From the NCBI GenBank assembly GCA_018715545.1, contig DVLK01000098.1, forward strand, positions 18,381 through 82,380: a stretch of 64,000 nucleotides of DNA. The letters run 5' to 3'. The position numbers and the translations under genes were made by a program. This document shows positions 17,448-26,303 of the stretch, piece after piece; the stretch's first letter is position 1, and every line of letters starts with the position of its first letter. This DNA is from Candidatus Caccovivens faecavium. GTDB taxonomy: Bacteria > Bacillota > Clostridia > Christensenellales > UBA1242. The notes beneath the pieces were generated by a model, which was not told the DNA's origin, ran no database searches, and saw only the letters and a program-made list of their open reading frames with translations.

Positions 17448-18632
17448 ATGACGACATTTTTATATGTGCTACTTGCGATTGTGGTTCTTTTATTCATGGT
17501 TATGGTTCATGAGCTTGGACACTACATCGCAGGAAAAATTTTAAAATTTAAGATAACTGAATTTTCAATAGGCTTTGGAAAGGCTATCTTTTCTCATACC
17601 TCTAAAAAGACAGGCGAAAAGTTTTCTCTTCGCATTTTTCCACTTGGAGGCTACTGCTCATTCTACGGTGAGGAAGATGACGGTACGGCGGAAAACTTAG
17701 ATAAGAGTGACAAAAATATAGTTGATATACAAAACAATGACGGAGTGCCTTTTAACAGCCAAAAACCATGGAAAAGAATAATCGTCTTTTTAGCTGGCGT
17801 GACTATGAATTTTTTGACCGCCATCCTCTTTTCTTGGATACTTCTTTGCACAGTTGGTTACGATGTTCCACAGATTATTGATTATAGCTCAACTATAAAT
17901 GTTGATGAGAATGGGCAAAGCATTTTCCAAGAAGGGGATGTTATCACTCATGTAAATGGGCAAAAAATTGATTTCGCCTTTGGTGTCAATTTTAACACAG
18001 CTATCTCTAACCAAAAAGAAGCTGCAAAAGAATTTTATGAAAGCGACAACTATACGGGTGGAGATTATGTTTTTGATATGACTGTTCGCCGTGACGGAGA
18101 GAGTATTGTTTTAGAAAATGTGAAGATAGTTCAAGAGGTTGTGACAGAAACAGATAGCGAAACAGGTGAAGTTAAAACAAGTTATGTTTATCTTATGGGC
18201 TTAGAAAGCACAGAGGACAAAGTTTGCACACAGGCTTATAAATATGGCTTCTTTGAGGGGCTTGGTCGCTCGTTTTCTATGGCGTTTGGCTTTGCTTGGG
18301 TTGTGCTTAAAAGTTTATGGATGCTTATAACCTTCCAAATTCCTATTACTGAGATGGGCGGAACGATAACAACCATTGCCACAATGGCAGAATATACTGC
18401 AATAAACCCTGCAAATCTTTTAATCTTTATACCACTAATATCTGCCAATCTTGCCATATTTAACCTGTTGCCGTTTCCAGCGCTTGACGGGGCGCATGTT
18501 CTGTTTACGGTAATTGAATGGATACGAGGGAAGCCGATAAATCGAAAAGTGGAGAACACCATTCACTTTGTTGGTATTTGCATACTCTTTGCCTTTGTCG
18601 TCATTGTAGATATACTGCATTTTTTACTTTGA
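17448..18632 (+). CDS. rseP: RIP site-2 metalloprotease RseP
   Basis: A 394-residue intramembrane zinc protease (M50). The first membrane helix carries HELGHYIAGK, the HExxH metal site, near residue 23. A PDZ-like region lies in the middle (about 130-250), and the third metal ligand sits in NLLPFPALDGAHVLF near residue 345. It cleaves membrane-bound regulatory proteins such as anti-sigma factors. The charged insert EEDDGTAENLDKSD after the first helix is unremarkable in clostridial homologues. Confidence 0.94.
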   Translation: MTTFLYVLLAIVVLLFMVMVHELGHYIAGKILKFKITEFSIGFGKAIFSHTSKKTGEKFSLRIFPLGGYCSFYGEEDDGTAENLDKSDKNIVDIQNNDGVPFNSQKPWKRIIVFLAGVTMNFLTAILFSWILLCTVGYDVPQIIDYSSTINVDENGQSIFQEGDVITHVNGQKIDFAFGVNFNTAISNQKEAAKEFYESDNYTGGDYVFDMTVRRDGESIVLENVKIVQEVVTETDSETGEVKTSYVYLMGLESTEDKVCTQAYKYGFFEGLGRSFSMAFGFAWVVLKSLWMLITFQIPITEMGGTITTIATMAEYTAINPANLLIFIPLISANLAIFNLLPFPALDGAHVLFTVIEWIRGKPINRKVENTIHFVGICILFAFVVIVDILHFLL

Positions 18633-18652
18633 AGATAGACAAAAATATTTAG

Positions 18653-18687
18653 AAAAACTCTATGTCGAAAAACATTAGAGTTTTTTA
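18653..18687 (+). terminator. Terminator after rseP
   Basis: AAAACTCTA pairs with TAGAGTTTT around a 13-base loop, followed by a T-run. Confidence 0.75.
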
Positions 18688-18689
18688 TA

Positions 18690-18718
18690 TTGACAAAATA
18701 GATATTTTTGTTTATAAT
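18690..18718 (+). promoter_or_regulatory. sigma-A promoter of unknown gene at 18736
   Basis: TTGACA (18690-18695) and TATAAT (18713-18718), 17-bp spacer. The leader is only about 10 nt but includes AAAGGAC as a ribosome site. Confidence 0.75.
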
Positions 18719-18735
18719 TTGCGAAAAAGGACGAA

Positions 18736-19302
18736 ATGGAAAGAAAAACGATTTTAAAGCTTAAAGAAGTGTTTTCGCACGGCTACGCGTGGACAAGAGG
18801 CTGTGAGCATTATAGTTATGTTTTAAATAATGGTTATAATGTGGCTTATATAATAAATTGCTTTGGGCATGCATGCTTTAATTTAACCAACAAACAACTT
18901 GACAATCTGAATTTCAACATGACAGACTATTATGCACTAAGAAATTTTTATAAATATAAAAACGAAACGAAAAGAGAGGTTTCAGAAGAGTTATTTTCTT
19001 TTGTCGAACAGGCGGGCATCAAGGTGAGTAGTTTAAGTCGAGGAATACTTAAACGCAACCAAACGGTGGTGGCGCTTTATATTGACGAAAAATATAAAGA
19101 TATCCACTTTATCAAGCTGGACGAATATGGCTGGTCGAGTAAATTAGGTATTACTCCGGGAATTAAGCTATATGAAAATGTTCCGGAAAAAATTTCGCCT
19201 TTTTATGAGTTTTATGATAGCTATATTTTAACCAACAAAAAAGCCGATGGGGATGGGGTGACAAAGAATATTGTTGACAACAATCCCGTTCTCATTCTAT
19301 AA
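18736..19302 (+). CDS. Hypothetical protein, 188 residues
   Basis: A soluble-looking protein with conserved-looking aromatic and Cys/His features in its first third: KEVFSHGYAWTRGCEHYSY and INCFGHACFNLT. No membrane segment or signal peptide is seen. It is monocistronic, with a consensus promoter before it and the next gene's promoter after it. I do not recognise the family. The Cys and His residues (GCEH, GHAC) could bind metal, but this is a guess. Confidence 0.55.
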   Translation: MERKTILKLKEVFSHGYAWTRGCEHYSYVLNNGYNVAYIINCFGHACFNLTNKQLDNLNFNMTDYYALRNFYKYKNETKREVSEELFSFVEQAGIKVSSLSRGILKRNQTVVALYIDEKYKDIHFIKLDEYGWSSKLGITPGIKLYENVPEKISPFYEFYDSYILTNKKADGDGVTKNIVDNNPVLIL

Positions 19303-19309
19303 AAACAAC

Positions 19310-19338
19310 TTGACAAATTATGTCATATTTTATAAAAT
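19310..19338 (+). promoter_or_regulatory. sigma-A promoter of the PolC-like gene, leaderless geometry
   Basis: TTGACA (19310-19315) and TAAAAT (19333-19338) with a 17-bp spacer. Six bases separate the -10 box from the ATG at 19345, and there is no ribosome site. Confidence 0.75.
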
Positions 19339-19344
19339 GATAAC

Positions 19345-20874
19345 ATGAATTTTGAACAAGAGTTTAATAAAAAGTTTGGAGAGAGATTTCCTGATTTATA
19401 TCTAAAAAATGTTGTTGTAGATAAGGACACTTGCACAGTGACTTTTCTTTATCCATCCACTGATGAAACGCTTACCGATGTTGAAAAAGAGGAAATTATA
19501 AAGTTTATAGAAGAAAAACTTTCGCTTGTCTTTTTACATCTTAAAGTTAAATTCATGAAGGCCTATGTTGAAGAAAAACTCATAAGAAAGACGCTTTTTA
19601 ATATACTTGAAGATAAATTTAAATTACTAAAAACATACATTCATGATGAAGATATCAAGGTTGAGATAACAAATATTGATTGTACAATCACCTTTGATGT
19701 CAGTCCGCGTCTTGCACAATTTTTTGCTGATAATAAGGCGTCAGTGTATATTGCAAAGGCGCTAAAAGAAAATTTTTTAATTAATTTTAACATCAACTTG
19801 AATTTACTTGATGATAAGGTTGACGAAGTTGATATTGACAATATAGAGATAAAAACGACCGCGCGCAAAACTCAGAGATATGATGTATTGGTAATTAAAG
19901 AGGTGATTGGAAAAGATATTCCGCCAAAGCCAGAATATATTATAAATATTCAATCGCCTAAATCCTCGGTAATTTTAGCGGGCTACATTGGAGATTTGGA
20001 ACGCAAAGATTTTGTCATTAAGAAGGGGGCGCGTGCAGGTCAGCAAAAAGCTTATTATAAATTTAATCTATTTGACGGCAAGGGTAAAATTGAGTGCTTA
20101 TATTTTTGTCCAAAAAAATATGAAAGAGATATGGATGCCTTAGAGGAGCATATGTTCCTACTTCTACATGGTGATGTGAAGTTAGGACTAAATGGCAAGT
20201 TGACACTATATATTGATAAGCTTGCTCTTGCAAGTGAAACTGAGCAGAAAGAGGTTGAAAAGCCTCGCGAGCAAGTTAAGGAAGTGGAAATAGAGAGGCT
20301 TGGAGCGCTTGAACAGGACAATATGTTTGGTGAAGTTGAAAAATACAACCATAAGGTTATGGACCATAATATTGTGGTATTCGATGTTGAAACCACAGGC
20401 TTAAATCCTGAAACGGACCAAATAATTGAGCTTGGCGCTGTAAAAATTGAAAGGGGAAATATCGTTGAAAAATTCTCTACTTTTGTGAAGCCTACTATTG
20501 AAATTCCGTATGAAGTTACAGAGCTTACACATATCACAAATGAAATGGTGGAAAGTGCACCAAATATAGAAGATGTTATCAGGCAATTTTATGAATTTTC
20601 CAAGGACTGTGTGCTTTGCGGACATAATATTATAAACTTTGATATTAAGTTTATTAGGCGCTTTGGTAGTTACCAAAATTTGGATTTTAATAACGACTTA
20701 ATCGACACAATGAACGAGGCGAGAGTATCACGCTTGAAAATTTCTAGGTTCAATCTTGGAACAGTGACAAAGGCGTTAGGTATTGAACTAAAAGGAGCGC
20801 ACCGAGCGTGGAATGACGCGTTTGCAACTGCTCAGGTACTTTTAAAACTAAATGAAGCAGGAAGAAAGCTGTAA
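19345..20874 (+). CDS. PolC-related protein: N-terminal and OB domains plus DEDDh exonuclease, no polymerase
   Basis: A 509-residue protein against about 1,430 for PolC. Residues 1-180 resemble the PolC N-terminal domain. Residues about 180-310 resemble the OB domain (IQSPKSSVILAGYIGDLERK). Residues about 343-505 form a full DnaQ-like 3'-5' exonuclease with FDVETTGLNPETDQIIELG, CGHNIINFDIKFI and GAHRAWNDAFATA, supplying the DEDDh residues. The PHP and polymerase domains are absent and nothing downstream encodes them. It sits at the standard polC place, between rseP and rimP. The role may be proofreading or repair exonuclease. Confidence 0.8.
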   Translation: MNFEQEFNKKFGERFPDLYLKNVVVDKDTCTVTFLYPSTDETLTDVEKEEIIKFIEEKLSLVFLHLKVKFMKAYVEEKLIRKTLFNILEDKFKLLKTYIHDEDIKVEITNIDCTITFDVSPRLAQFFADNKASVYIAKALKENFLINFNINLNLLDDKVDEVDIDNIEIKTTARKTQRYDVLVIKEVIGKDIPPKPEYIINIQSPKSSVILAGYIGDLERKDFVIKKGARAGQQKAYYKFNLFDGKGKIECLYFCPKKYERDMDALEEHMFLLLHGDVKLGLNGKLTLYIDKLALASETEQKEVEKPREQVKEVEIERLGALEQDNMFGEVEKYNHKVMDHNIVVFDVETTGLNPETDQIIELGAVKIERGNIVEKFSTFVKPTIEIPYEVTELTHITNEMVESAPNIEDVIRQFYEFSKDCVLCGHNIINFDIKFIRRFGSYQNLDFNNDLIDTMNEARVSRLKISRFNLGTVTKALGIELKGAHRAWNDAFATAQVLLKLNEAGRKL

Positions 20875-21019
20875 GTCACATTTTTAACTGTAACTTGTGG
20901 CAATGTCATTTAAATTAGAAAATATTTGCTGTAAATATGTTTAAATTTGGCTTAATTGGCTAAATATGTTATTAATTTTAAATTATTTATAGATTTTTTG
21001 AAAAATATATTAAAAAATC

Positions 21020-21048
21020 TTGCTTTTTTTAAATTTATCGGTTATAAT
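21020..21048 (+). promoter_or_regulatory. sigma-A promoter of the rimP-nusA-infB operon
   Basis: TTGCTT (21020-21025) and TATAAT (21043-21048) with a 17-bp spacer in the 238-bp gap after the PolC-like gene. Confidence 0.7.
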
Positions 21049-21067
21049 AATCTTATCTTGTGGCAGG

Positions 21068-21090
21068 GAGTGGGCAATGTTTGCTCACTC
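21068..21090 (+). promoter_or_regulatory. Leader hairpin before rimP
   Basis: GAGTGGGCAA pairs with TTGCTCACTC around a TGT loop near the 5' end of the transcript, followed by CTTTGTG rather than a long T-run. It may stabilise the mRNA or act as a weak attenuator. Confidence 0.45.
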
Positions 21091-21112
21091 TTTGTGTTAA
21101 TAGGAGGAAAAT

Positions 21113-21571
21113 ATGGCAAAAGTCAAAGAGATAAGTGAAGCAAAAGTAAGACCTATAATTGAGGGAATGGGCTATGAACTTGTGGATGTGGAATACAAGA
21201 AAGAGTTTGATGGTATGAGCCTTATCTTTACAATTGACAAAGAAGAAGGTGTGACAATTGACGACTGTGAAAAAGTAAATAAGGCGATTGACCCAATTAT
21301 TGATGAGCTTAACCCGACAGATGATGAGCCTTACACTTTGGTTGTTTCTAGCCCTGGACTTGATAGACAGCTTAAAACGGACAGAGATTTAAAGAGAACT
21401 CTCAATAAGGATGTGACATTAACTCTCTTTTCAAAGCTCAATGGGAAGAAGAACTTTGAAGGTACGCTTGTAAATTTTGACGATAAAACGGTCACGATAA
21501 AGATAGATGACGAGGAAAAAATATTTGACAGAGATAAGATTGCTGGCTTAAAACTTGTCATAAAATTTTAA
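21113..21571 (+). CDS. rimP: Ribosome maturation factor RimP
   Basis: A 152-residue RimP with VRPIIEGMGYELVDVEYKKE, VTIDDCEKVNKAID and the signature YTLVVSSPGLDRQLK. It assists 30S maturation. An AGGAGG site precedes it and nusA follows 20 bp downstream, the standard bacterial order. Confidence 0.96.
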   Translation: MAKVKEISEAKVRPIIEGMGYELVDVEYKKEFDGMSLIFTIDKEEGVTIDDCEKVNKAIDPIIDELNPTDDEPYTLVVSSPGLDRQLKTDRDLKRTLNKDVTLTLFSKLNGKKNFEGTLVNFDDKTVTIKIDDEEKIFDRDKIAGLKLVIKF

Positions 21572-21591
21572 GGAAGAATAAGGAGAAAATA

Positions 21592-22752
21592 ATGGTAAAT
21601 AAAGATTTTTTTAAGGCATTAGAAGAATTAGAACAAGAGAGAAATATAGATAAAGACACTTTCATTCAAACGCTTGAAACTGCTTTGACATCTGCTTATA
21701 AAAAGATGTATGGCGAAGCTAAAAGTGCTATGGTAAAGCTTTATCCAGAACGCAACACTATAAGGATTTATTCCTATAAGACTGTTGTAGACAATGTTGA
21801 AGATGAGGACAAGGAAATTTCTCTTGAAGAGGCGAGAAAAACAAAAAAATCTTACAAAGTCGGCGATATTGTTGCCGTTGAGGAAACTACCAAAGATTTT
21901 GGAAGAATTGCCGCTCAAACTGCAAAGCAAGTTGTTATGCAAAAACTTAAAGAGCTTGAAAGACAACAGGCTGCAAGCGAATTATCTGAAAAAGAGGATG
22001 AACTTTTAACGACCATTGTTAAGCGTATAGATGGAGATAATGTTTTTGTAAGTATTCCAGGCACGAACACAGAAGGTGCACTTATGAAACAGGATCAAAT
22101 TCCAGGCGACAAATTTCAAGTTGGCGACAGAGTGAAAGTTTATGTAAAAAAGATTAAGGAATCTTTCCGTGGCCCTCAAATTCAAGTTTCAAGAAGCAAT
22201 ATTGGCTTTGTAAGAAAGCTTTTTGAACTGGAAATTCCTGAGATTGCAAGTGGCGAGGTGGTGATAAAAAATATCGCACGCGATGCAGGCAACAGAACAA
22301 AAGTGGCAGTTTATAGCGATAAGCCAAATGTTGATGCTGTTGGAGCATGTGTTGGAAATAGGGGTTCAAGAATTAACACTATTGTCAATGAACTAAACGG
22401 CGAAAAGATTGATTTAGTCGAATATTCTAGCGATCCTCTTGAATATATTGCAAGAGCGTTAAGCCCAGCAAAAGTGCTTTCAGTTGAAACAAATGACAGC
22501 CTTAACATGAGCCAGGTTATAGTTCCTGATGACAAGCTTTCCTTAGCTATTGGCAAAGGCGGTGTTAATGTTAGACTAGCCGCAAAACTTACAGGCTGGA
22601 AGATTGATGTTAAGCCTGAAAGCTACGTTAAGCCAGTTAAGGATGAAAAAGAACCTGAATATGAACTTACAGAGCTTACTGATGAAGATTCTTTCGATAC
22701 AATGAGTGATCTTGATGACCTTGAAGAAATAAACGGAGATGATGAAAACTGA
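21592..22752 (+). CDS. nusA: Transcription factor NusA
   Basis: A 386-residue NusA: N-terminal RNA-polymerase binding domain (1-130), S1 domain (about 133-200, VGDRVKVYVKKIKES), then two KH domains with VGACVGNRGSRI and LAIGKGGVNVRLAAKLTGW. An acidic tail ends the protein. It controls pausing, termination and antitermination with NusB. It overlaps ylxR by one base (TGATG). Confidence 0.97.
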   Translation: MVNKDFFKALEELEQERNIDKDTFIQTLETALTSAYKKMYGEAKSAMVKLYPERNTIRIYSYKTVVDNVEDEDKEISLEEARKTKKSYKVGDIVAVEETTKDFGRIAAQTAKQVVMQKLKELERQQAASELSEKEDELLTTIVKRIDGDNVFVSIPGTNTEGALMKQDQIPGDKFQVGDRVKVYVKKIKESFRGPQIQVSRSNIGFVRKLFELEIPEIASGEVVIKNIARDAGNRTKVAVYSDKPNVDAVGACVGNRGSRINTIVNELNGEKIDLVEYSSDPLEYIARALSPAKVLSVETNDSLNMSQVIVPDDKLSLAIGKGGVNVRLAAKLTGWKIDVKPESYVKPVKDEKEPEYELTELTDEDSFDTMSDLDDLEEINGDDEN

Positions 22753-23009
22753 TGCAAGAAAGATTAAGAATGTGTATCGTCTGCCATGGTCGCAGTGACA
22801 AAAAGGAACTTGTCCGCTTAGTTAAAAATAAAGATGGCGAAATCTTCTTGGACAAAACGGGCAAGGCTAACGGCAGAGGTGCTTATGTCTGCAAGTCAAA
22901 AGATTGTTTTGATAAGCTTAAAAAGACTAGGGCGTTAAATCGTGCTTTTAAGTGTGAAATACCACTTGAAATATATGAAAAACTTGGAGAGGAAATTGAA
23001 AACTCTTAA
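22752..23009 (+). CDS. ylxR: YlxR-family RNA-binding protein
   Basis: An 85-residue protein with the YlxR/DUF448 pattern RMCIVCHGRSDKKELVRLV, GKANGRGAYVCKSKDCF and LNRAFK. Family members are small nucleoid or RNA-associated proteins always found between nusA and infB. The start overlaps the nusA stop. Confidence 0.93.
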   Translation: MQERLRMCIVCHGRSDKKELVRLVKNKDGEIFLDKTGKANGRGAYVCKSKDCFDKLKKTRALNRAFKCEIPLEIYEKLGEEIENS

Positions 23010-23283
23010 CGGAATTATTAACATTTGCCGAAAGGCAGGATATCTCATTATTGGCGGGGAAAATATTAAGAATAATCCGCATAAAATGTATCTTATATTA
23101 ATTGATAAATCTAGTGGTGCTTCTCTTAAAAGAGAGATAAATCATTTAATAGCCTCGCGAAACATTCCATTTTTGGAAGTTGAAGAACTTGCAAAAACGG
23201 TCGGAATAGAAAATTGTAAGGCAGTGGCAATAAAAAATAAGGCACTAAGTGCTGAAATAAGCAAAATGATAAAAGGAGAGTAA
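22996..23283 (+). CDS. ylxQ: L7Ae-family ribosomal protein (YlxQ)
   Basis: A 95-residue L7Ae-type RNA-binding protein with INICRKAGYLIIGGENI, LILIDKSSGASLKREI and a basic C-terminus. The start is set at TTG 22996 because GGAGAGG lies just upstream inside the ylxR end; in-frame ATGs at 22942 and 22975 lack a ribosome site. It probably binds kink-turn RNA. It overlaps ylxR by 14 bp and infB begins one base after its stop. Confidence 0.85.
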   Translation: MKTLNGIINICRKAGYLIIGGENIKNNPHKMYLILIDKSSGASLKREINHLIASRNIPFLEVEELAKTVGIENCKAVAIKNKALSAEISKMIKGE

Positions 23284-23284
23284 T

Positions 23285-25744
23285 TTGGCAAATCAATTAA
23301 ACGGACTTAAAACAATAAACAACTTACAGAGAGATGGCTCTTTGCAGAATTTATTATTATCTATCAAAAATTCTAAGCTTGAACTTGATACTTTTTCTAA
23401 AAAATTGCAAGAGAAAAAGCAGATTTTACAGGCAAAGCTGAGAGAGGAAGAAAAGGTAAAGGCTGAGGAAAATTTAAAAGCAAACACTATTGAAGAAAAA
23501 CAAAAGGAAACACCCATAGTTACATCAACAACTTCAAAGCCTATTGAGGAGAAGAAGGAGTTTAAGCCAGGCGAAAATAAAAATAATTTCCGAAAGTTTG
23601 ACAATAAGTTTGATAAAGATAAGTTCCAGAATAGGAATTTTGCGGGAGCCAAGCCACAAAACAAACCTCCTTTTAACAAAAACGCACAGCAAAAGAATGG
23701 CAACAAGCCTTTTGTTTCAACCAAAGCTAATAACTATAAAAGCTTTGCTCCAACTGAAAGCAGTGCCGTTTTAGCTCAACCAGAACGCAACTTTGGCAAT
23801 AAGAATAAGCGTAGAAATGTTGAGGAAACTAAAAAGCAAAATCAGAAGCAAAAGAATATGGAGCGTTACGCTGGCAAAGATAACAATATCTATGTGCTTG
23901 ATGATGAGAACGGCTTTGAAGAAACTATAATGGGTTCACGAAAACTTATAAAGAAGAAAAAAGAGGTGCAAATGGTTATTGCTCCTAAAATTACTCATGC
24001 TGTTTTAACATCAAGAGAAATAACAATCAAAGATTTGAGTGAAAAGATAGGTAAACCTGTTTCAGAATTAGTTAAAAAGTGTATGCTTCTTGGCATCATG
24101 GCAACAATTAATAGCACCATTGATTTTGATACGGCAGAACTTATTTGCTCTGATTTTGGTATAACGCTAGAACTTAAACTTGATAAATCTTATGAAGAAA
24201 AACTTATTGATATTTCAAGTGAAGATGATGATAAGAATATGGTTAAGCGTCCACCTGTTGTAACTGTTATGGGGCATGTTGACCATGGTAAGACATCCCT
24301 CCTTGATGCTTTCAGAAAAAGCAACGTGGTTCTTGGCGAAGCGGGAGGTATAACACAAAAAATAGGCGCATATCAAATTACATTCAATAATGAAAAAATT
24401 ACTTTCATAGACACACCAGGTCACGCAGCATTTACAAAGATGCGTGCGCGTGGTGCTGAGGTGACTGATATTGCTATTTTGGTGGTTGCGGCGGATGATG
24501 GTATAATGCCTCAAACTGTGGAAGCAATAAATCACATTAAGGCTGCAAAAGTACCAATGATAGTGGCAATAAATAAAATGGATAAGCCAGGCGCTAATCC
24601 AGATCGAGTTATGCAACAATTGACCGAACATGGTATTTTACCTGAAAAATGGGGTGGTGAAGCAATATGTATTCCTATTTCGGCAAAAACAGGTATGGGG
24701 CTTGATGAGCTTAAAAAGATGATACTCTTGGTTGCTGAAATGGAAAACCTAAAAGCTAATCCTAACCGTAAAGCAACCGGTGTTGTTATCGAAGCCGAAC
24801 TCGATAAATCGCGCGGACCAGTGGCAACAGTACTTGTTAAAAATGGTACGCTTAAAGTTGGAGATTCCATCATCAGTGGTATAACTTATGGTAAGGTTAA
24901 GGCGATGTTTGATGAAAACGGTAAGCAGGTTAAAAAAGCTCCACCATCGACACCTGTCGCTGTTATGGGCTTTAATGATGTTCCATCGTCTGGTGACCAA
25001 GTTTATGCTGTGGAAGATAGCTTATCTAAACAGGTTATTAACGAAAGAATTAATAAGATTAAAGCAGAGCGCGCAAAACAAACCTCAGGTGTTAGTGCAG
25101 ATGACTTTATGTCAAGAATACATGAAGGAAGCTTAAAGAACTTAAATATCATAATAAAAGCTGATACGCAAGGTTCAGTTGAAGCGTTACGAGGCTCATT
25201 AGAGGCTATTAGAAACGAAGAAGTAAAGGTTGTTACAATTCATAGCGGTGCGGGGGCAATCACAGAAAGTGACTTAATTTTGGCTCAAACAACAGGTGCT
25301 ATCGTCATTGCATTTAACATAAAAACACCGTCTAAAATCATGCAAATGGCTGAATCTCTCAAAGTTACAGTTTTTGAAACACGCATAATTTATGAAGCAA
25401 TTGATGAAATAACCAAACTATCGAAAGGCATGATGACAACAAAATATGAAGAGAAATATATCGGAAGTGCAGAAATTAGAGCGGTATTTAAACTTTCTAG
25501 CGCAGGAAAGATTGCAGGAAGCTATGTTACTGACGGTAAAATTCAGCGTAATTCTATTGCAAAAATCAAGCGTGGCAATGAAACAATCGCTGAAACCACT
25601 GTTGAATCTCTTAAAATTGTTAAAGATGAAAAAGCAGAAGTTGCAAAAGGCTTTGAGTGTGGTGTCAAATTTAAAGATAATGTTGATTTTGAGGAAGGAG
25701 ATATGGTGGAATATTATATTAAAGAAGAGGTTAAGAGAGATTAA
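23285..25744 (+). CDS. infB: Translation initiation factor IF-2
   Basis: An 819-residue GTPase. A long low-complexity N-terminus rich in Lys, Asn and Gln (1-220) precedes the IF2_N motif (REITIKDLSEKIGKPVSELV). The G domain has GHVDHGKTSLLDAF (G1), DTPGHAAF (G3) and NKMDKPGA (G4). Domains II-IV follow with IKADTQGSVEAL. It starts with TTG, supported by AAAGGAGAG directly upstream. It delivers initiator tRNA. Confidence 0.97.
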   Translation: MANQLNGLKTINNLQRDGSLQNLLLSIKNSKLELDTFSKKLQEKKQILQAKLREEEKVKAEENLKANTIEEKQKETPIVTSTTSKPIEEKKEFKPGENKNNFRKFDNKFDKDKFQNRNFAGAKPQNKPPFNKNAQQKNGNKPFVSTKANNYKSFAPTESSAVLAQPERNFGNKNKRRNVEETKKQNQKQKNMERYAGKDNNIYVLDDENGFEETIMGSRKLIKKKKEVQMVIAPKITHAVLTSREITIKDLSEKIGKPVSELVKKCMLLGIMATINSTIDFDTAELICSDFGITLELKLDKSYEEKLIDISSEDDDKNMVKRPPVVTVMGHVDHGKTSLLDAFRKSNVVLGEAGGITQKIGAYQITFNNEKITFIDTPGHAAFTKMRARGAEVTDIAILVVAADDGIMPQTVEAINHIKAAKVPMIVAINKMDKPGANPDRVMQQLTEHGILPEKWGGEAICIPISAKTGMGLDELKKMILLVAEMENLKANPNRKATGVVIEAELDKSRGPVATVLVKNGTLKVGDSIISGITYGKVKAMFDENGKQVKKAPPSTPVAVMGFNDVPSSGDQVYAVEDSLSKQVINERINKIKAERAKQTSGVSADDFMSRIHEGSLKNLNIIIKADTQGSVEALRGSLEAIRNEEVKVVTIHSGAGAITESDLILAQTTGAIVIAFNIKTPSKIMQMAESLKVTVFETRIIYEAIDEITKLSKGMMTTKYEEKYIGSAEIRAVFKLSSAGKIAGSYVTDGKIQRNSIAKIKRGNETIAETTVESLKIVKDEKAEVAKGFECGVKFKDNVDFEEGDMVEYYIKEEVKRD

Positions 25745-25756
25745 TCTCTTTTTTAT
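25736..25756 (+). terminator. Weak terminator after infB
   Basis: AGAGA TTAA TCTCT overlaps the infB stop and is followed by a T-run. The stem is only 5 bp, so read-through is likely. Confidence 0.4.
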
Positions 25757-25766
25757 TTAATTTCCT

Positions 25767-25934
25767 TTGTTTTTTTGAAGAAATTTTATATAATAGATAC
25801 AGCGAAAGAATATAGTAGCTAGACAAAGTTTTAAAAGAGATAATTTAATCTTATTAAAAAACTTTTTGTTAAAGTCTTTATTCCTTCGCTTTCGATAAAC
25901 ATACTAAAAACAATAGTAGTATTATGGAGGTAAT
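25767..25934 (+). promoter_or_regulatory. Promoter and structured leader before rbfA
   Basis: TTGTTT (25767-25772) and TATAAT (25789-25794), 16-bp spacer, would start RNA at about 25801. There the 12-nt arm AGCGAAAGAATA pairs, with one mismatch, with TATTCCTTCGCT at 25879-25890. Inside it ACAAAGTTTT (25823-25832) pairs with AAAAACTTTTTGT (25856-25868). AUG is 44 nt downstream of the outer stem. The function is unknown. Confidence 0.45.
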
Positions 25935-26303
25935 ATGTCTAACAGGCAGGAACGCGCAAATAGCGAAATTCAAAAATGTTTAATTGAAATAATACAGGAG
26001 AAGATGAACGACCCAAGGCTCAACAAGATTATAAGTGTGACAGAGGTTAAAGTTAGCCCTGATTTTAAATATTGTAAAGTAAAAATCAGTGTGCTTGATG
26101 TCAAAGATATTGAGGCAGTAACCAGTGTCTTACAAAAGTCTGAGGGGTATATTAAAAAGGAACTTGGTAAAATGCTTGATATGCCATATATGCCAAAACT
26201 AAAATTTGAGGTCGATAAAGGCGCGATAAGTACATTGCGCGTGGAAGAAATCTTAAAAAATTTAAACATTCCACCTAAGGAGGAGGAAAGTGACGGCGAA
26301 TGA
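25935..26303 (+). CDS. rbfA: Ribosome-binding factor A
   Basis: A 122-residue KH-fold protein with RQERANSEIQKCLIEIIQEK at the start, VTEVKVSPDFKYCKVKISV and the C-terminal PKLKFEVDKG. It matures the 16S rRNA 5' end. GGAGG precedes the start. The end overlaps the next gene by 14 bp. Confidence 0.95.
   Translation: MSNRQERANSEIQKCLIEIIQEKMNDPRLNKIISVTEVKVSPDFKYCKVKISVLDVKDIEAVTSVLQKSEGYIKKELGKMLDMPYMPKLKFEVDKGAISTLRVEEILKNLNIPPKEEESDGE

Noticed and set aside
20875..21112. Frameshifted remainder of polC after the exonuclease domain
   Set aside because: The gap is AT-rich noncoding DNA with a promoter and leader hairpin; no polymerase motifs exist in any frame.
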